A program made the position numbers and the translations under genes. Source: an uncultured Dokdonella sp. (lineage in GTDB: Bacteria; Pseudomonadota; Gammaproteobacteria; Xanthomonadales; Rhodanobacteraceae). From it: DNA of 64,000 nt. The stretch lies in the NCBI GenBank assembly GCA_934526015.1, contig CAKSZY010000002.1, positions 186,001-250,000 of the forward strand, in the 5' to 3' direction. The first letter of the stretch is position 1, and each line of letters opens with the position of its first letter. Below are positions 1 to 9,520 of this stretch, piece after piece. The notes beneath the pieces are model-generated. The model did no database searches. It saw only the letters and a list, made by a program, of their open reading frames with translations, and had not been told where the DNA came from.

Positions 1-1070
1 GCGTGCTTGACCGGCGAGCGGCCGATCTGTTCGATGCTGCCGTCGGCGTTGACCCGGTACATGTTCCAGATCAGGAACGGATGCTGGTCGTTGTCATACG
101 GCTTGCGGATGCCGCTGAATTTGGCCCGCCAGGGAATGTCGGCCGTCCACAGTGCCGCACTGGTGCCGAGGGCGCCCTGGCCCGGCACGGTGACCACGGC
201 ACTGCCGTTGTTGTTGTTGTTCTTCAGGGTCGAGCTCGGCGCGAACACGACGCGGCCGGTGCCCTCGTGTCCGGTCGCACCCGTCTGGCGCATGCGCGAG
301 ATGCTGATGTTCTGCATGAACAGGTCGGCCTGGTAGATCGTGCCGGCCGGCTGCCCCGGCACCGGATCGCCATGCCAGTGGCTCGGCACCGGGTCGGCCA
401 TCAGGTGGTTGCCGCTGTGCAGCCCGTCGCCGACCACTTCGGTGAGGATTTCCAGGTCGGCGACCGGCTGGTCAGCCAGATAGGCGTGGCCGATGCGCTC
501 GGCCAGCGCACGCGTCATGCGCATGTCGGCGGTGTAGACGGCGAGGACACGACCGCCGCCCTCGATGTCGTACATGAGCCGGTCGATGTAGAACCAGGCC
601 TTGCCGTCGCTGCTGACCACTTCGAGGCGAAGCGGATCGCTCGCGGCCGGACGCAGGCGGAAATCGGTCAGGTCGATGCTGCTGCCGTCGACCAGTTCGA
701 GGACATAGCCGCCGCGTGCCTGCAGCGAACCGCCGGTGAAGCCCGCAAACGAGCGGTTTTGGGTGCGGAACTCGATGCTGCCGCTGCGACGCAGTTCGAA
801 CAGTTCGACATCGAGCGCCTGGCGGATGCCGACACCGCCATCGGTCAGCCGCGCGGCATTGGCCGCAAGCCGCTGGGTCGGGGACTTGATGGTGACGCCG
901 GCATCGCCGAGCAGTTCGAACCAGCGCACGCCGACCGTGCCGCCCCAGGCGGCCCAATGGTCGGGCTTCGAGGAAGCGGCCGGCGCCACCGGCGCTTCGA
1001 CCTCCTGCGCCGTCGAAACGACCGTGCCCATCGCAACAATCAACGCCAGCGCCAATGCATCAAGTTTCAT
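1..1070 (-). CDS. Secreted protein of unknown function, C-terminus cut by window edge
   Basis: The open frame starts at the ATG at 1070 and runs off the left edge without a stop, so at least 356 residues are present. An N-terminal signal peptide is visible (MKLDALALALIVAMGTVVS). The rest has the look of an extracellular beta-rich protein. The last visible stretch, with NMYRVNADGSIEQIG followed by a KHA, resembles a Tyr-Arg-…-Glu-Gln-Ile-Gly…Lys-His pattern that I have seen in large secreted proteins of Lysobacterales and Planctomycetes; its function is not known to me. The gene lies 99 bp downstream of a pentaheme cytochrome on the same strand and may be the last gene of that cluster. No clear ribosome binding site precedes the ATG. 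Confidence 0.75.
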   Translation of the reverse strand, partial: MKLDALALALIVAMGTVVSTAQEVEAPVAPAASSKPDHWAAWGGTVGVRWFELLGDAGVTIKSPTQRLAANAARLTDGGVGIRQALDVELFELRRSGSIEFRTQNRSFAGFTGGSLQARGGYVLELVDGSSIDLTDFRLRPAASDPLRLEVVSSDGKAWFYIDRLMYDIEGGGRVLAVYTADMRMTRALAERIGHAYLADQPVADLEILTEVVGDGLHSGNHLMADPVPSHWHGDPVPGQPAGTIYQADLFMQNISISRMRQTGATGHEGTGRVVFAPSSTLKNNNNNGSAVVTVPGQGALGTSAALWTADIPWRAKFSGIRKPYDNDQHPFLIWNMYRVNADGSIEQIGRSPVKH

Positions 1071-1169
1071 GGATTCGGACTCGAAGTGGGTGAAATGGAT
1101 CGGAACAGCAGTCCTTGCCCGGATTGACGGCGGAAACACCTGAACGACCGACCGGGCATTTTCGCACCA

Positions 1170-3131
1170 TCAGGGGGTGAATGCACTTCCGGTGGCAATC
1201 AGCTCCGGCGGCGACCGGCCATAGCCGTGCCGCACCACCGTCCCATCGAAATCGTGCGCAAAAATGCGCTCGCCGGCTGGCGGCGCCGACCACAGCTGAT
1301 ACATGTACTCGCCGCGCGTGCGGTCTTTCGGCCCGACCACGCCCGGCCGGTTCGGCTCGCCGCTGCACATCAGGTTCTCGCCGGGGATCGCGCGCTCGCT
1401 GGCCTGGTTGCGCAGGAACTCGATGTATTCCCGGCTCGAGGTCTGGTAGTACAGGCGCGCCCTGACCGTCAGCGGACCGACGGTGCCCGCCGGCAGCGGC
1501 AACGAGTAGTCGATGAGGTCATGGTTCACCAGCACGCCGCTGCCGGGCGCGGTTTCCGGGTAGACGTGGCCGACCGGCCGCAACTCGAGGCCGAGCGGAT
1601 CGGCGGGGGTGGCCGGGCGGAAACCGGAAGGCGGGATGCGGTTGTCCTTGGCGACACAATCGTTGAGGACGAAATGGAAGATCTTGCGGCCGAGCCCGTC
1701 GACGGCGTCGCAGGTTCCGCTGCCATTGCGGTTCCAGATGCCCTGCAACGCTTCGTAGATGCGCGCCTGCGGATCTTCGGTCAGCACGGCCGAGCCGGCA
1801 TCGTAGGCGGCACTCTCGAACACCAGCGTGCCATCCGCAGCGCGGACCTGCAGGTTGACCCAGGCGCGGCGCCCTTCGGCATAGCCGCTCGGCAGCTTGT
1901 GGCCGCTGTGGTTGGTCACCTTGACCCGGGCCGACAGCAGGCCGGGGGCGGTCGCGGTGGCCGGCGTGTAGGCCACCACCGACGGTTCGATGTCGGCGGC
2001 CGTCTGCAGCAGCTCGCGCGACCATTCGACCGTGCGGTCATAGGCGTCCTGGCGGCCGACACCGCCCGCCGATCCGGGTATCGAGTTCGTTTCCGAGTAT
2101 TCGCCCTTGATGATCTGCGGGATCCAGGTGTTGCCGCCGACGAACACGTGCACGGGAAGATTGCCGGTGCGATTGCGGCCGCCGACACAGGCGGTGGCGT
2201 TCGGGTCCTCGCTGTCGGGCATGTGGCAGTTCTGGCAGGTCTGCCCGCCGGGTCCCGACAGGCCGCTCTGCTTCCATTCGCTGTAGGTGCGTTCGATCGG
2301 AAACGGAATGCCGGTGTCGCTGCCGTCTTCCAGCTTGAGGGTCTTCAACGGTCCCGCGGCGGTGTCCGGCGTCGACACGTCATGGCAGGAACCGCACAGG
2401 GCGCTGTCGGAGTGGAAGGTCGAGCGCGCCCACGGATGCGGTGGCGCGCCGCTGCCATAGGTGTAGGGGCCACGCCGGCACGGTTCGCCCTGGTCGCCGT
2501 TGCACTCGTTGTCGTCGAGCCAGACATTCGCATTGCCGATCATGGCGGGCTCGCCGAGCGGGCCGGTCGGCATCAGGCGATGGCAGAAGTGGCAGGCCAC
2601 GCCGCCGAAGTCGCTGTAGAAATCCGTCGAATCGGGCGTGCCGTCGAGCAGACAACCGGCGGCGCCCTTGAGCGGATCGTTCGGCGGATTGAAGCCGGCC
2701 TTGACGACATTGCCGCCGTACCAGCCGGTCGAGGTATGGCAGCGCAGGCAGAAATCGCCGGCGCCCGGGAAATCCTGGTTGGCGACATCGAGCGCGGCCC
2801 AGAACAGCGGATCGCGCGTGGCGTTCGCCATCATCGAGCCGCCCCAGCTCGAATGCGGGCGAAAGAGGCCCTGGTTGCCGTTGTTGCCGCCGTGGCAGCC
2901 GCCGCAGGAATCGGAATGCTGCAACGAGTAGATCAGGCCCGGCTGGGTACCATGCGGGGTGAGATCGAGTCCCGCCGGGTTGGCTACCGCAACGTCTGCC
3001 ACCGCCGGCGCCGCGATGGCAACGAGCGCAGCCAGCACCCACGCGCCGACGATCGCGCGCAGGCTCAGCACCGCGACATCTCCGGCAGGCGCGTGTTGCG
3101 CTGGCCGTCGTTCCGCATCGTGCTCATCCAT
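1170..3131 (-). CDS. Secreted pentaheme c-type cytochrome (paralogue of the 4969-6888 gene)
   Basis: 653 residues. A signal peptide spans about residues 20-46. Five CXXCH heme-binding motifs follow: CGGCH (76-80), CLRCH (128-132), CHFCH (180-184), CGSCH (246-250) and CQNCH (299-303). The C-terminal half carries no heme motif and includes a conserved GHKLPSGYAEGRR segment. It shares long blocks with the second cytochrome of the cluster, for example LDLTPHGTQPGL and DPLFWAALDVAN. Its likely role is periplasmic or extracellular electron transfer; partner and substrate are unknown. I chose ATG 3131 because it overlaps the stop of the upstream gene by 8 bp, as expected for coupling; ATG 3167 is an in-frame alternative. 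An IFAHDFD segment near the C-terminus is absent from the paralogue. Confidence 0.85.
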   Translation of the reverse strand: MDEHDAERRPAQHAPAGDVAVLSLRAIVGAWVLAALVAIAAPAVADVAVANPAGLDLTPHGTQPGLIYSLQHSDSCGGCHGGNNGNQGLFRPHSSWGGSMMANATRDPLFWAALDVANQDFPGAGDFCLRCHTSTGWYGGNVVKAGFNPPNDPLKGAAGCLLDGTPDSTDFYSDFGGVACHFCHRLMPTGPLGEPAMIGNANVWLDDNECNGDQGEPCRRGPYTYGSGAPPHPWARSTFHSDSALCGSCHDVSTPDTAAGPLKTLKLEDGSDTGIPFPIERTYSEWKQSGLSGPGGQTCQNCHMPDSEDPNATACVGGRNRTGNLPVHVFVGGNTWIPQIIKGEYSETNSIPGSAGGVGRQDAYDRTVEWSRELLQTAADIEPSVVAYTPATATAPGLLSARVKVTNHSGHKLPSGYAEGRRAWVNLQVRAADGTLVFESAAYDAGSAVLTEDPQARIYEALQGIWNRNGSGTCDAVDGLGRKIFHFVLNDCVAKDNRIPPSGFRPATPADPLGLELRPVGHVYPETAPGSGVLVNHDLIDYSLPLPAGTVGPLTVRARLYYQTSSREYIEFLRNQASERAIPGENLMCSGEPNRPGVVGPKDRTRGEYMYQLWSAPPAGERIFAHDFDGTVVRHGYGRSPPELIATGSAFTP

Positions 3132-4332
3132 GCACCGGCGCCCCCGGCGCGAGGCCGTCGAAGCCATCGGCGAACACGGAATCGGCCGACGTCCACGGAC
3201 CGAAAGGCACCCACTGCGGACCGGCGCTCTTGCAGATCATCGAGTCCTGCGCCTGGCAGGCCGCGCCCTGGCAATCCGGCGGCCAGTCATGGGCGGTGGT
3301 GTCACGCACCGCCACCCGGTAGTAGAGCGCCTGGTTGGTGTTGGCGATGGCCTGGCCATTGACGAGATGGGCGACGTGCATCGTGCAATCGAGCAGGTCG
3401 TCGGACGGTGTGTCGCCGTATTCGTTGATGTTGACGCGCGTGGCCATGAAGTCGGTCAGGTGGAAACCGCGCCCGGACTGGTTGGCCGGCACGAGGTAGT
3501 CGTTGGCGCCCGGCACCAGGCGGAAGCCGTTGCCGCTGGCGGCATTGCGCACCTCCCAGGTCTTCGGGCCACCGCCGATGCCGCCGGTCGCTTCGCGAAG
3601 GTCACTGAATTCGACCGCGCGGTCAATGCCGTTGCTGCTGACCGTATTGTTGCCGAGCCCGTCGATGTCGAACTCGAAACGCCAGTAGTTGTGGTGCCAG
3701 TGGGTGACCTCGCTGAAGGTTCCGTTGCGGTTGCCGAAGCCGAAGGTCGGCACGATGCGACCGTCGGCATGGAGCGCGATGCGCGAGGTGTACATGTACC
3801 AGTCGGCAATGTACTGCGTGGTCAGCAGCACGTGATCGCCCATGTCCTCGATCATCACCCCGAGCGCGCAGCTGTAACCCGGCGGGACAGGAAGCCCGAA
3901 GGGGCACATGTCATGGGCCTGGGTAGGGTGGGTCGAGCGATCGCAGGACGTCTTTGCGGCTTCCCCGCCGGCCGGGATCTGGCCGAGCCGGTTCTGCACG
4001 CCGGTGGCGGCAAGGATCGTCGCGCGGGTGTCCTTCCAGTCGCGGTAGCAATTCCCTCCTGCTCCACCGCGGTACTCCGCGAACAGCATCGGTGCATGCG
4101 CACGGCGCAGGACGAAGCGTCCCTTCCAGTGGACATTGCGCAACTCCATGCCCGAGCCGCGCGGGCCGACACTCTGGTTCGGCCCGAGCCAGCAGAGCTC
4201 CCAGATCGGCTCGGCCGCCGGCCAGCCGAGCCGGACTTCGGGAGCCACGCAAACGGGCGAGGCAGCCACGGCCGCGCTCGTCCCGGCAGCCAGGGACAGC
4301 AAGGCGAGCACGGAAAACTGCAACCGGCACAT
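3124..4332 (-). CDS. Secreted copper-amine-oxidase-like protein, probably lacking the TPQ cofactor
   Basis: 402 residues with a signal peptide (about 1-25). Residues 168-182 (VLLTTQYIADWYMYT) and 211-225 (HWHHNYWRFEFDIDG) align by eye with the two core motifs of copper amine oxidases, NYDYIFDW and HQHxxxFRLDxDxDG. The first two copper-ligand histidines (H211, H213) are kept. The tyrosine that becomes topaquinone is replaced by Thr172, and the usual third His ligand before an E/D-W-P motif is Arg here. At 402 residues it is much shorter than full amine oxidases (about 650-720), roughly the catalytic beta-sandwich alone. It is probably a non-canonical copper protein or a binding scaffold. It ends with a SVFADGFDG tag plus a short tail, and it sits between cytochrome and lipoprotein genes with 2-bp and overlapping junctions. 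Confidence 0.65.
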   Translation of the reverse strand: MCRLQFSVLALLSLAAGTSAAVAASPVCVAPEVRLGWPAAEPIWELCWLGPNQSVGPRGSGMELRNVHWKGRFVLRRAHAPMLFAEYRGGAGGNCYRDWKDTRATILAATGVQNRLGQIPAGGEAAKTSCDRSTHPTQAHDMCPFGLPVPPGYSCALGVMIEDMGDHVLLTTQYIADWYMYTSRIALHADGRIVPTFGFGNRNGTFSEVTHWHHNYWRFEFDIDGLGNNTVSSNGIDRAVEFSDLREATGGIGGGPKTWEVRNAASGNGFRLVPGANDYLVPANQSGRGFHLTDFMATRVNINEYGDTPSDDLLDCTMHVAHLVNGQAIANTNQALYYRVAVRDTTAHDWPPDCQGAACQAQDSMICKSAGPQWVPFGPWTSADSVFADGFDGLAPGAPVHG

Positions 4333-4334
4333 GT

Positions 4335-4961
4335 TCACGGCTGCGCCCGCGTTCCCGCAGGATCCCGGCCGGAAGGCCGGTAGTCGGGATCGACGACACG
4401 ATCGCTCATCAGGTCGACGACGGAATGCAGGATGACGTCGTTGCCTTGGTCGACCGCCGCGATCACGCGGATGCAGCGACTGCCGCGGTCGCAATGCGGA
4501 TCGCCGGGTTCGCGCACGACGAATCCTCCCGACCACAGCACGACATCGCTGCGGTTGACGATCGGTGCCGTGCGCGGATCGGCGCGCACGAGCGCCTCCA
4601 CCCGCGCCTGCTCGGGCGGAGTCAGGCCGAGATCCGCACCGGGCGGACGGTCGCTGAGGATCAGGCGTCCGTCCGCGTCGTACATGCGCACGAGGGTGGT
4701 GCCGCTGGCGTAATCGAATCCGCGCGTGACCACGCAGCGATCGGTCGGCGGCCGGCTGGCCGGATCGGGACAGAAGTCGGTCACCCGGCTCGATTCCACA
4801 TAGCCGCGCATGCGTCCGGCGTGAACCTCGGCCGCGCCTGCGATTCCATCCGCGCGCGGCGCTGCGTGACCGCACGCGGTGACGACGACGGCCAGCATCG
4901 CGGCTGCCGGGGCACGCCGGAGCGGGCCGCCTGGCCTGCCGCATCGCGCGCTGCCTTCCAT
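4335..4961 (-). CDS. Putative lipoprotein, unknown function
   Basis: 208 residues. The N-terminus is basic and then hydrophobic, ending in a plausible lipobox (VVVTAC, Cys30), so the protein is probably lipidated. The rest is soluble and acidic, with two Cys-containing loops and a closing segment SVVDLMSDRVVDPDYRP. I do not recognise a named family. It lies 7 bp after one cytochrome gene and 2 bp before the amine-oxidase-like gene. Because the downstream protein is only the catalytic-type domain, this gene could supply an accessory domain that full amine oxidases carry N-terminally; that is inference from position. The sequence GAGCGGGAA just before the ATG is an acceptable ribosome binding site. 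Confidence 0.7.
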   Translation of the reverse strand: MEGSARCGRPGGPLRRAPAAAMLAVVVTACGHAAPRADGIAGAAEVHAGRMRGYVESSRVTDFCPDPASRPPTDRCVVTRGFDYASGTTLVRMYDADGRLILSDRPPGADLGLTPPEQARVEALVRADPRTAPIVNRSDVVLWSGGFVVREPGDPHCDRGSRCIRVIAAVDQGNDVILHSVVDLMSDRVVDPDYRPSGRDPAGTRAQP

Positions 4962-4968
4962 TTCCCGC

Positions 4969-6888
4969 TCAGTTCACCGTGGTCACGCTGGCCGGATTGC
5001 CGGCCGTCTCCGGCGGCGACTTTCCGTAGGCCGGATTCGACCACAGCTCGTACATGTATTCGCCGCGCGAAAGCGATTGCGGGCCGATGTCGAACGGACG
5101 TCCCGGCTCGCCGGCGCACATCGTGTTCTCGGCCGGAATCGCCGGTGCGGTGGTCGCCTGGTCGCGCAGGAACTCGATGTAATCCTTGCTGGCGATCTGG
5201 AACTGCAGGCGGGCGTCGATGCGGATCGGCCGCGCCGCGGCGGCCGGCAACGGGAAGGTGTAATCGGTGATGTCGTAGTTGACCAGCACGCCGGAGCCCG
5301 GCGATGTTTCCGGATACGAATAGGCCACCGGCCGCACCTCGTCGCCGTTAGGATCGCCGGCGGTCTTCGGGCGGAAGCCGAGCGGCGGGATGCGGTTGTC
5401 CTTGCGGATGCAGTTGTTCAGCACGAAATGGAACTTCTTCTTGCCGGCCACCTCGACCACGCATTCGCCGGGTGAACCCGGCGTCCAGATGCCCTGCAGG
5501 ACTTCATAGACCTTGGCTTGCGCATCCAGGGTGAGGTCGCCGCTGGAGGCGTCATAGGCGGCACTCTCGGCGAGGACGGCATTGCTGGCGCTGACCGCCT
5601 TGACGTTGAGCCACATGCGCCGACCTTCCGAATAGCCGGACGGCAGCTTGTGACCGCCGAGGTTGGTGACCTTGACGCGCACGCTGACCGATCCGGCCGT
5701 GCTGGCGGTCGGCGGCGTGTAGGCGGTGATGTTCGCCTCGACGCTCGCGGCGGAGGCCAGCATCTCCCGGGCCAGGCTGATCGTGCGGTCGAAATCCGCC
5801 GGCCGCTCGAGGCCCGACTTGCCGCCGTACTCGTCGCGGATGATCGCCGGGATCCACGCATTGGCACCGGCGAACTCGTGCATCGGCAGGTTGCCGGTGC
5901 GCGAACCGGGGAGATTCTGGTGGCAGGCCTTCGCGTCCGGGTCGTGCGACGTGCGCATGTGGCAATCCTGGCAATGCTGTTCGCGTGCCAGCGCCGGGGT
6001 GCCGGCGGCGCCCTCGCCAAGTCCGTCGCGGTAGATGAGGTCGGCGAACAGGCTGCGGTTCCACTCCGAGTAGGTGCGTTCGATCGGCATCGGCCGGGTG
6101 GTGGCCACGCCGCCCTCGAGGACGAGGGTTTTCAGCGGACCCTCGTCGGTATCGGGTGTGGAGACATCGTGGCAGGTGCCGCACATCGCCGACTTCGTGT
6201 GGTACTCGGACTGCACCCAGCCATGCGGCGGGGCGAGGAAATTGTCGGCGTAGTGGTAGGGACCGTAACGGCAGGGGCCGCCGTAGGGCACGCCACCGTT
6301 GGGGGGTGTGCATTCAAGCGCGTCGTCGAGCCAGATGTTGCCGTTGCCGATCATCGCCGGCTCGCCGGCCGGGCCGGTCGGTTTCATGCGATGGCAGAAG
6401 TGGCAGGTGACGCCGGCGTAATCGTTGCCCTTCTCGTCGCGGTTGTTGTAGTCGCCCTGCAGCTTGCAGCCGAGCGCGCCGGTCGGGCCGTTGTCGCCGC
6501 CGCCGATCGCCTTGACCACGCGCCCGCCGAGCCAGCCCGGCGGGGTATGGCAGCGCAGGCAGAAGTCGCCGGCGCCGGGAAAATCCTTGTTGGCGACATC
6601 GAGGGCGGCCCAGAACAGCGGGTCGCGCGCGGCATTGGCCATCATCGAGCCGCCCCAGGTGTTCTGCGGCATGTGCTCGGGCTCGGTGCCGCTGAAACCG
6701 CGATGGCAGGATTCACAGGACATCGGCTCCTCCATGCCCCATTGGAGACCGGGCTGGGTGCCGTGCGGGGTGAGGTCGAGGGCCCATGCGGGCGCGGCAA
6801 GGACGCCGAGGCAGAGCAGGACGAAAAAGCGCCCGGCCGCCAGTGCGCGGACACGACTGCGAAGCGAAACCCTGGAATACGACAACAT
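4969..6888 (-). CDS. Secreted pentaheme c-type cytochrome (first gene of the accessory cluster)
   Basis: 639 residues with a signal peptide ending near Ala36 (PAWA-LDLTPHG). CXXCH motifs lie at 58-62 (CESCH), 110-114 (CLRCH), 162-166 (CHFCH), 236-240 (CGTCH) and 306-310 (CQDCH). The order and spacing of the five motifs match the 1170-3131 paralogue, pointing to an old tandem duplication now separated by two genes. The C-terminal half, including GHKLPSGYSEGRR, has no heme motif. ATG 6888 is preceded by AGGGTGG. The open frame extends further upstream, but that part is not protein-like and lacks a signal peptide. It probably works with the neighbouring amine-oxidase-like protein and lipoprotein in periplasmic redox chemistry; no substrate can be deduced. 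Confidence 0.85.
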   Translation of the reverse strand: MLSYSRVSLRSRVRALAAGRFFVLLCLGVLAAPAWALDLTPHGTQPGLQWGMEEPMSCESCHRGFSGTEPEHMPQNTWGGSMMANAARDPLFWAALDVANKDFPGAGDFCLRCHTPPGWLGGRVVKAIGGGDNGPTGALGCKLQGDYNNRDEKGNDYAGVTCHFCHRMKPTGPAGEPAMIGNGNIWLDDALECTPPNGGVPYGGPCRYGPYHYADNFLAPPHGWVQSEYHTKSAMCGTCHDVSTPDTDEGPLKTLVLEGGVATTRPMPIERTYSEWNRSLFADLIYRDGLGEGAAGTPALAREQHCQDCHMRTSHDPDAKACHQNLPGSRTGNLPMHEFAGANAWIPAIIRDEYGGKSGLERPADFDRTISLAREMLASAASVEANITAYTPPTASTAGSVSVRVKVTNLGGHKLPSGYSEGRRMWLNVKAVSASNAVLAESAAYDASSGDLTLDAQAKVYEVLQGIWTPGSPGECVVEVAGKKKFHFVLNNCIRKDNRIPPLGFRPKTAGDPNGDEVRPVAYSYPETSPGSGVLVNYDITDYTFPLPAAAARPIRIDARLQFQIASKDYIEFLRDQATTAPAIPAENTMCAGEPGRPFDIGPQSLSRGEYMYELWSNPAYGKSPPETAGNPASVTTVN

Positions 6889-7086
6889 GGCCACCCTGGA
6901 TTGCGGCCGGCGCTCCGCCGGCGGTGCGTTGCGGCGCGAGGTTTCCGTTGAAACCATCCGCCGCGGCCAACCAGGCATCGTGCGTGCTTCCCCGGTGCCG
7001 GCAGAAACCCGCTCGTGTTGTTCCCTGGAGACCTTCCGGACCCGGGCCACGAAGCGGCCCGGACAATTTCGCCGATTAGTACCACA

Positions 7087-7110
7087 AACCCCGCGTCCGA
7101 GTCGCAGGGT
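7087..7110 (-). terminator. Possible weak terminator after dapE
   Basis: On the minus strand an 8-bp stem (ACCCTGCG paired with CGCGGGGT, one T-G wobble) encloses a 7-nt loop and is followed by TTTG only. It lies about 40 bp after the dapE stop, so the position is right but the U-tract is poor. The 262-bp gap 6889-7150 otherwise shows nothing firm; the promoter of the cytochrome cluster should lie here. Confidence 0.3.
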
Positions 7111-7150
7111 CTGCGGCTTCGCGGCGCTCCCGGCGGGGTGGTGCCGGGAC

Positions 7151-8299
7151 TCAGCCGGAGCGGGCGAGAAGCGAGGCGATGATCGCGCGGTAAAGCTCGG
7201 GCAGGACCTCGAGGTCGGCGAGGTCGACGTGCTCGTCGACCTTGTGGATGCTGGCATTGACCGGCCCGAGTTCGACCACCTCGGCGCCGAGCGGCGCAAT
7301 GAAGCGCCCGTCGGAGGTCCCGCCGCCGGTGCTCGACTCGGGGCGCAGGCCGCAGCGCGCGAGGATGGCGGCTTCGACCGCATCGCGCAGCCGCCCCGGC
7401 GCGGTCAGGAACGGCTCGCCCGACAAGTCCCATTCGAGTTCGAAATCGAGGCCGTGCCGATGCAGGCAGTCCTCGACCCGCCGACGCAATCCGGCTGCGC
7501 TGCTGGCGGTACCGAAGCGGAAGTTGAACCAGACGCGCAACCGGCCGGGGATGACGTTGCCGGCACCGGTGCCGGCGGTGATATTGGAAATCTGCATCGA
7601 GGTCGGCGGGAACGCCTCGTTGCCCTCGTCCCAGCGCGTCGCCACCAGTTCGGCCAATGCCGGCGCGGCGGCGTGGACGGGGTTGCGGGCCTTTTCGGGA
7701 TAGGCAACGTGGCCCTGCACGCCGAGCACGGTCAGGCACGCGCTGAGCGAGCCGCGGCGGCCGACGCGGATGAGATCGCCGAGGACCTGCCGCGACGAGG
7801 GCTCGCCGACCAGACACCAGTCGATGCGCTGGTCGCGCCGGCGGAACTCCTCGACCACCCGGCGCACGCCGTCGACCGAGCGCCCCTCTTCATCGCTGGT
7901 CACCAGCACGGCCAGGGTGCCGGCATGCCCGGGATGCTCGCGGACGAACTCCTCGGCGGCGACGACCATTGCGGCCACGCCGGATTTCATGTCGGCGGTG
8001 CCGCGCCCGTACAGGCGGCCCTCGCGGATCGCCGGCTCGAACGGCGGACTCGACCAGGTCTCGGGCGGGCCACTCGGCACCACATCGGTGTGGCCGAGCA
8101 GGACGAGCACCGGATCGCCCCGGCCATGCGTCGCCCACAGGTTGTCGACGTCGCCGTAGCGCAGGTGCTCGACGCTGAAGCCGCAGGCGGCGAGGCGCGC
8201 CGCCAGCAGGGCCTGGCAGCCGGCATCGTCCGGCGTCACCGAGGCGCGCCGGACCAGGTCGAGGGTCAGTTGCAGCACCGGCGAGTACGAGATGCTCAT
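7151..8299 (-). CDS. dapE: Succinyl-diaminopimelate desuccinylase
   Basis: 382 residues, the usual size. It hydrolyses N-succinyl-LL-diaminopimelate in the succinylase branch of lysine/peptidoglycan synthesis and is a cytoplasmic M20-family dizinc enzyme. Metal-site motifs are visible: GHTDVVPSG near residue 70, [11 protein letters not shown] near 100, [11 protein letters not shown] near 135 and a GGTSDGRFI segment near 320. The first half is the catalytic lid and the middle the dimerisation domain. It is the last gene of map-glnD-dapD-spx-dapE, starting 16 bp after the Spx/ArsC-like gene. Together with dapD two genes upstream it makes a lysine-pathway pair. Confidence 0.96.
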   Translation of the reverse strand: MSISYSPVLQLTLDLVRRASVTPDDAGCQALLAARLAACGFSVEHLRYGDVDNLWATHGRGDPVLVLLGHTDVVPSGPPETWSSPPFEPAIREGRLYGRGTADMKSGVAAMVVAAEEFVREHPGHAGTLAVLVTSDEEGRSVDGVRRVVEEFRRRDQRIDWCLVGEPSSRQVLGDLIRVGRRGSLSACLTVLGVQGHVAYPEKARNPVHAAAPALAELVATRWDEGNEAFPPTSMQISNITAGTGAGNVIPGRLRVWFNFRFGTASSAAGLRRRVEDCLHRHGLDFELEWDLSGEPFLTAPGRLRDAVEAAILARCGLRPESSTGGGTSDGRFIAPLGAEVVELGPVNASIHKVDEHVDLADLEVLPELYRAIIASLLARSG

Positions 8300-8315
8300 G
8301 CGCGGCCTGCCCCGC

Positions 8316-8678
8316 TCACTTCGCCACGCCGAACAGCCGCGCGAACAGCTTGTCGCTGAAGCCGAGGCTGATGCCGCCGTCGGCGGACACGACCACGGGC
8401 CGGCGCACGAGGGCCGGGTATTCCTTGATCAGCAGGGTCCACTCGGCGTCGGTGCGCGGATCTTTGCGCGCCGGAGCGAGGTTGCGCCAGGTCATGCCGC
8501 TGCGGTTGACGAGCTTGTCGAAACCGCCGACCGCCTGCGCCCAGTGCAGAAGCGTCTGCGCCGGCACGCGCTGCTCGCGGTAGTCGATGAAGCGGTGCTC
8601 GACCGCGTGCCTGGCCAGCCACTTGCGCGCCTTGTCGCAGGTGCTGCACTTGTCGAGTCCGTACACGTCGATGCTCAT
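8316..8678 (-). CDS. Spx/ArsC-family thioredoxin-fold protein
   Basis: 120 residues. The N-terminal [20 protein letters not shown] carries a CSTC pair in the position used by the ArsC/Spx/YffB family, followed by a family-typical ending that contains RRPVVVS. Members are small cytoplasmic thioredoxin-fold proteins; true ArsC enzymes reduce arsenate with glutathione/glutaredoxin, but dap-linked homologues such as E. coli YffB are not proven arsenate reductases. The setting between dapD (20 bp upstream) and dapE (16 bp downstream) is conserved in Xanthomonas relatives and argues against an arsenic role. No arsenic genes are nearby. The start is ATG 8678. Confidence 0.9.
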   Translation of the reverse strand: MSIDVYGLDKCSTCDKARKWLARHAVEHRFIDYREQRVPAQTLLHWAQAVGGFDKLVNRSGMTWRNLAPARKDPRTDAEWTLLIKEYPALVRRPVVVSADGGISLGFSDKLFARLFGVAK

Positions 8679-8698
8679 GGTTCCGGGATCCCTGCGGT

Positions 8699-9506
<808 letters not shown>

Positions 9507-9520
<14 letters not shown>

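Noticed and set aside
3-1127. Plus-strand open frame covering the left edge
   Set aside because: The minus strand starts with an ATG and a convincing signal peptide and continues through the edge; the plus-strand product is Arg/His/Asp/Val-rich with no motif.
8316-8678. Arsenic resistance operon
   Set aside because: Only an ArsC/Spx-fold gene is present, in the conserved dapD-dapE setting, with no arsR, arsB or acr3 nearby.
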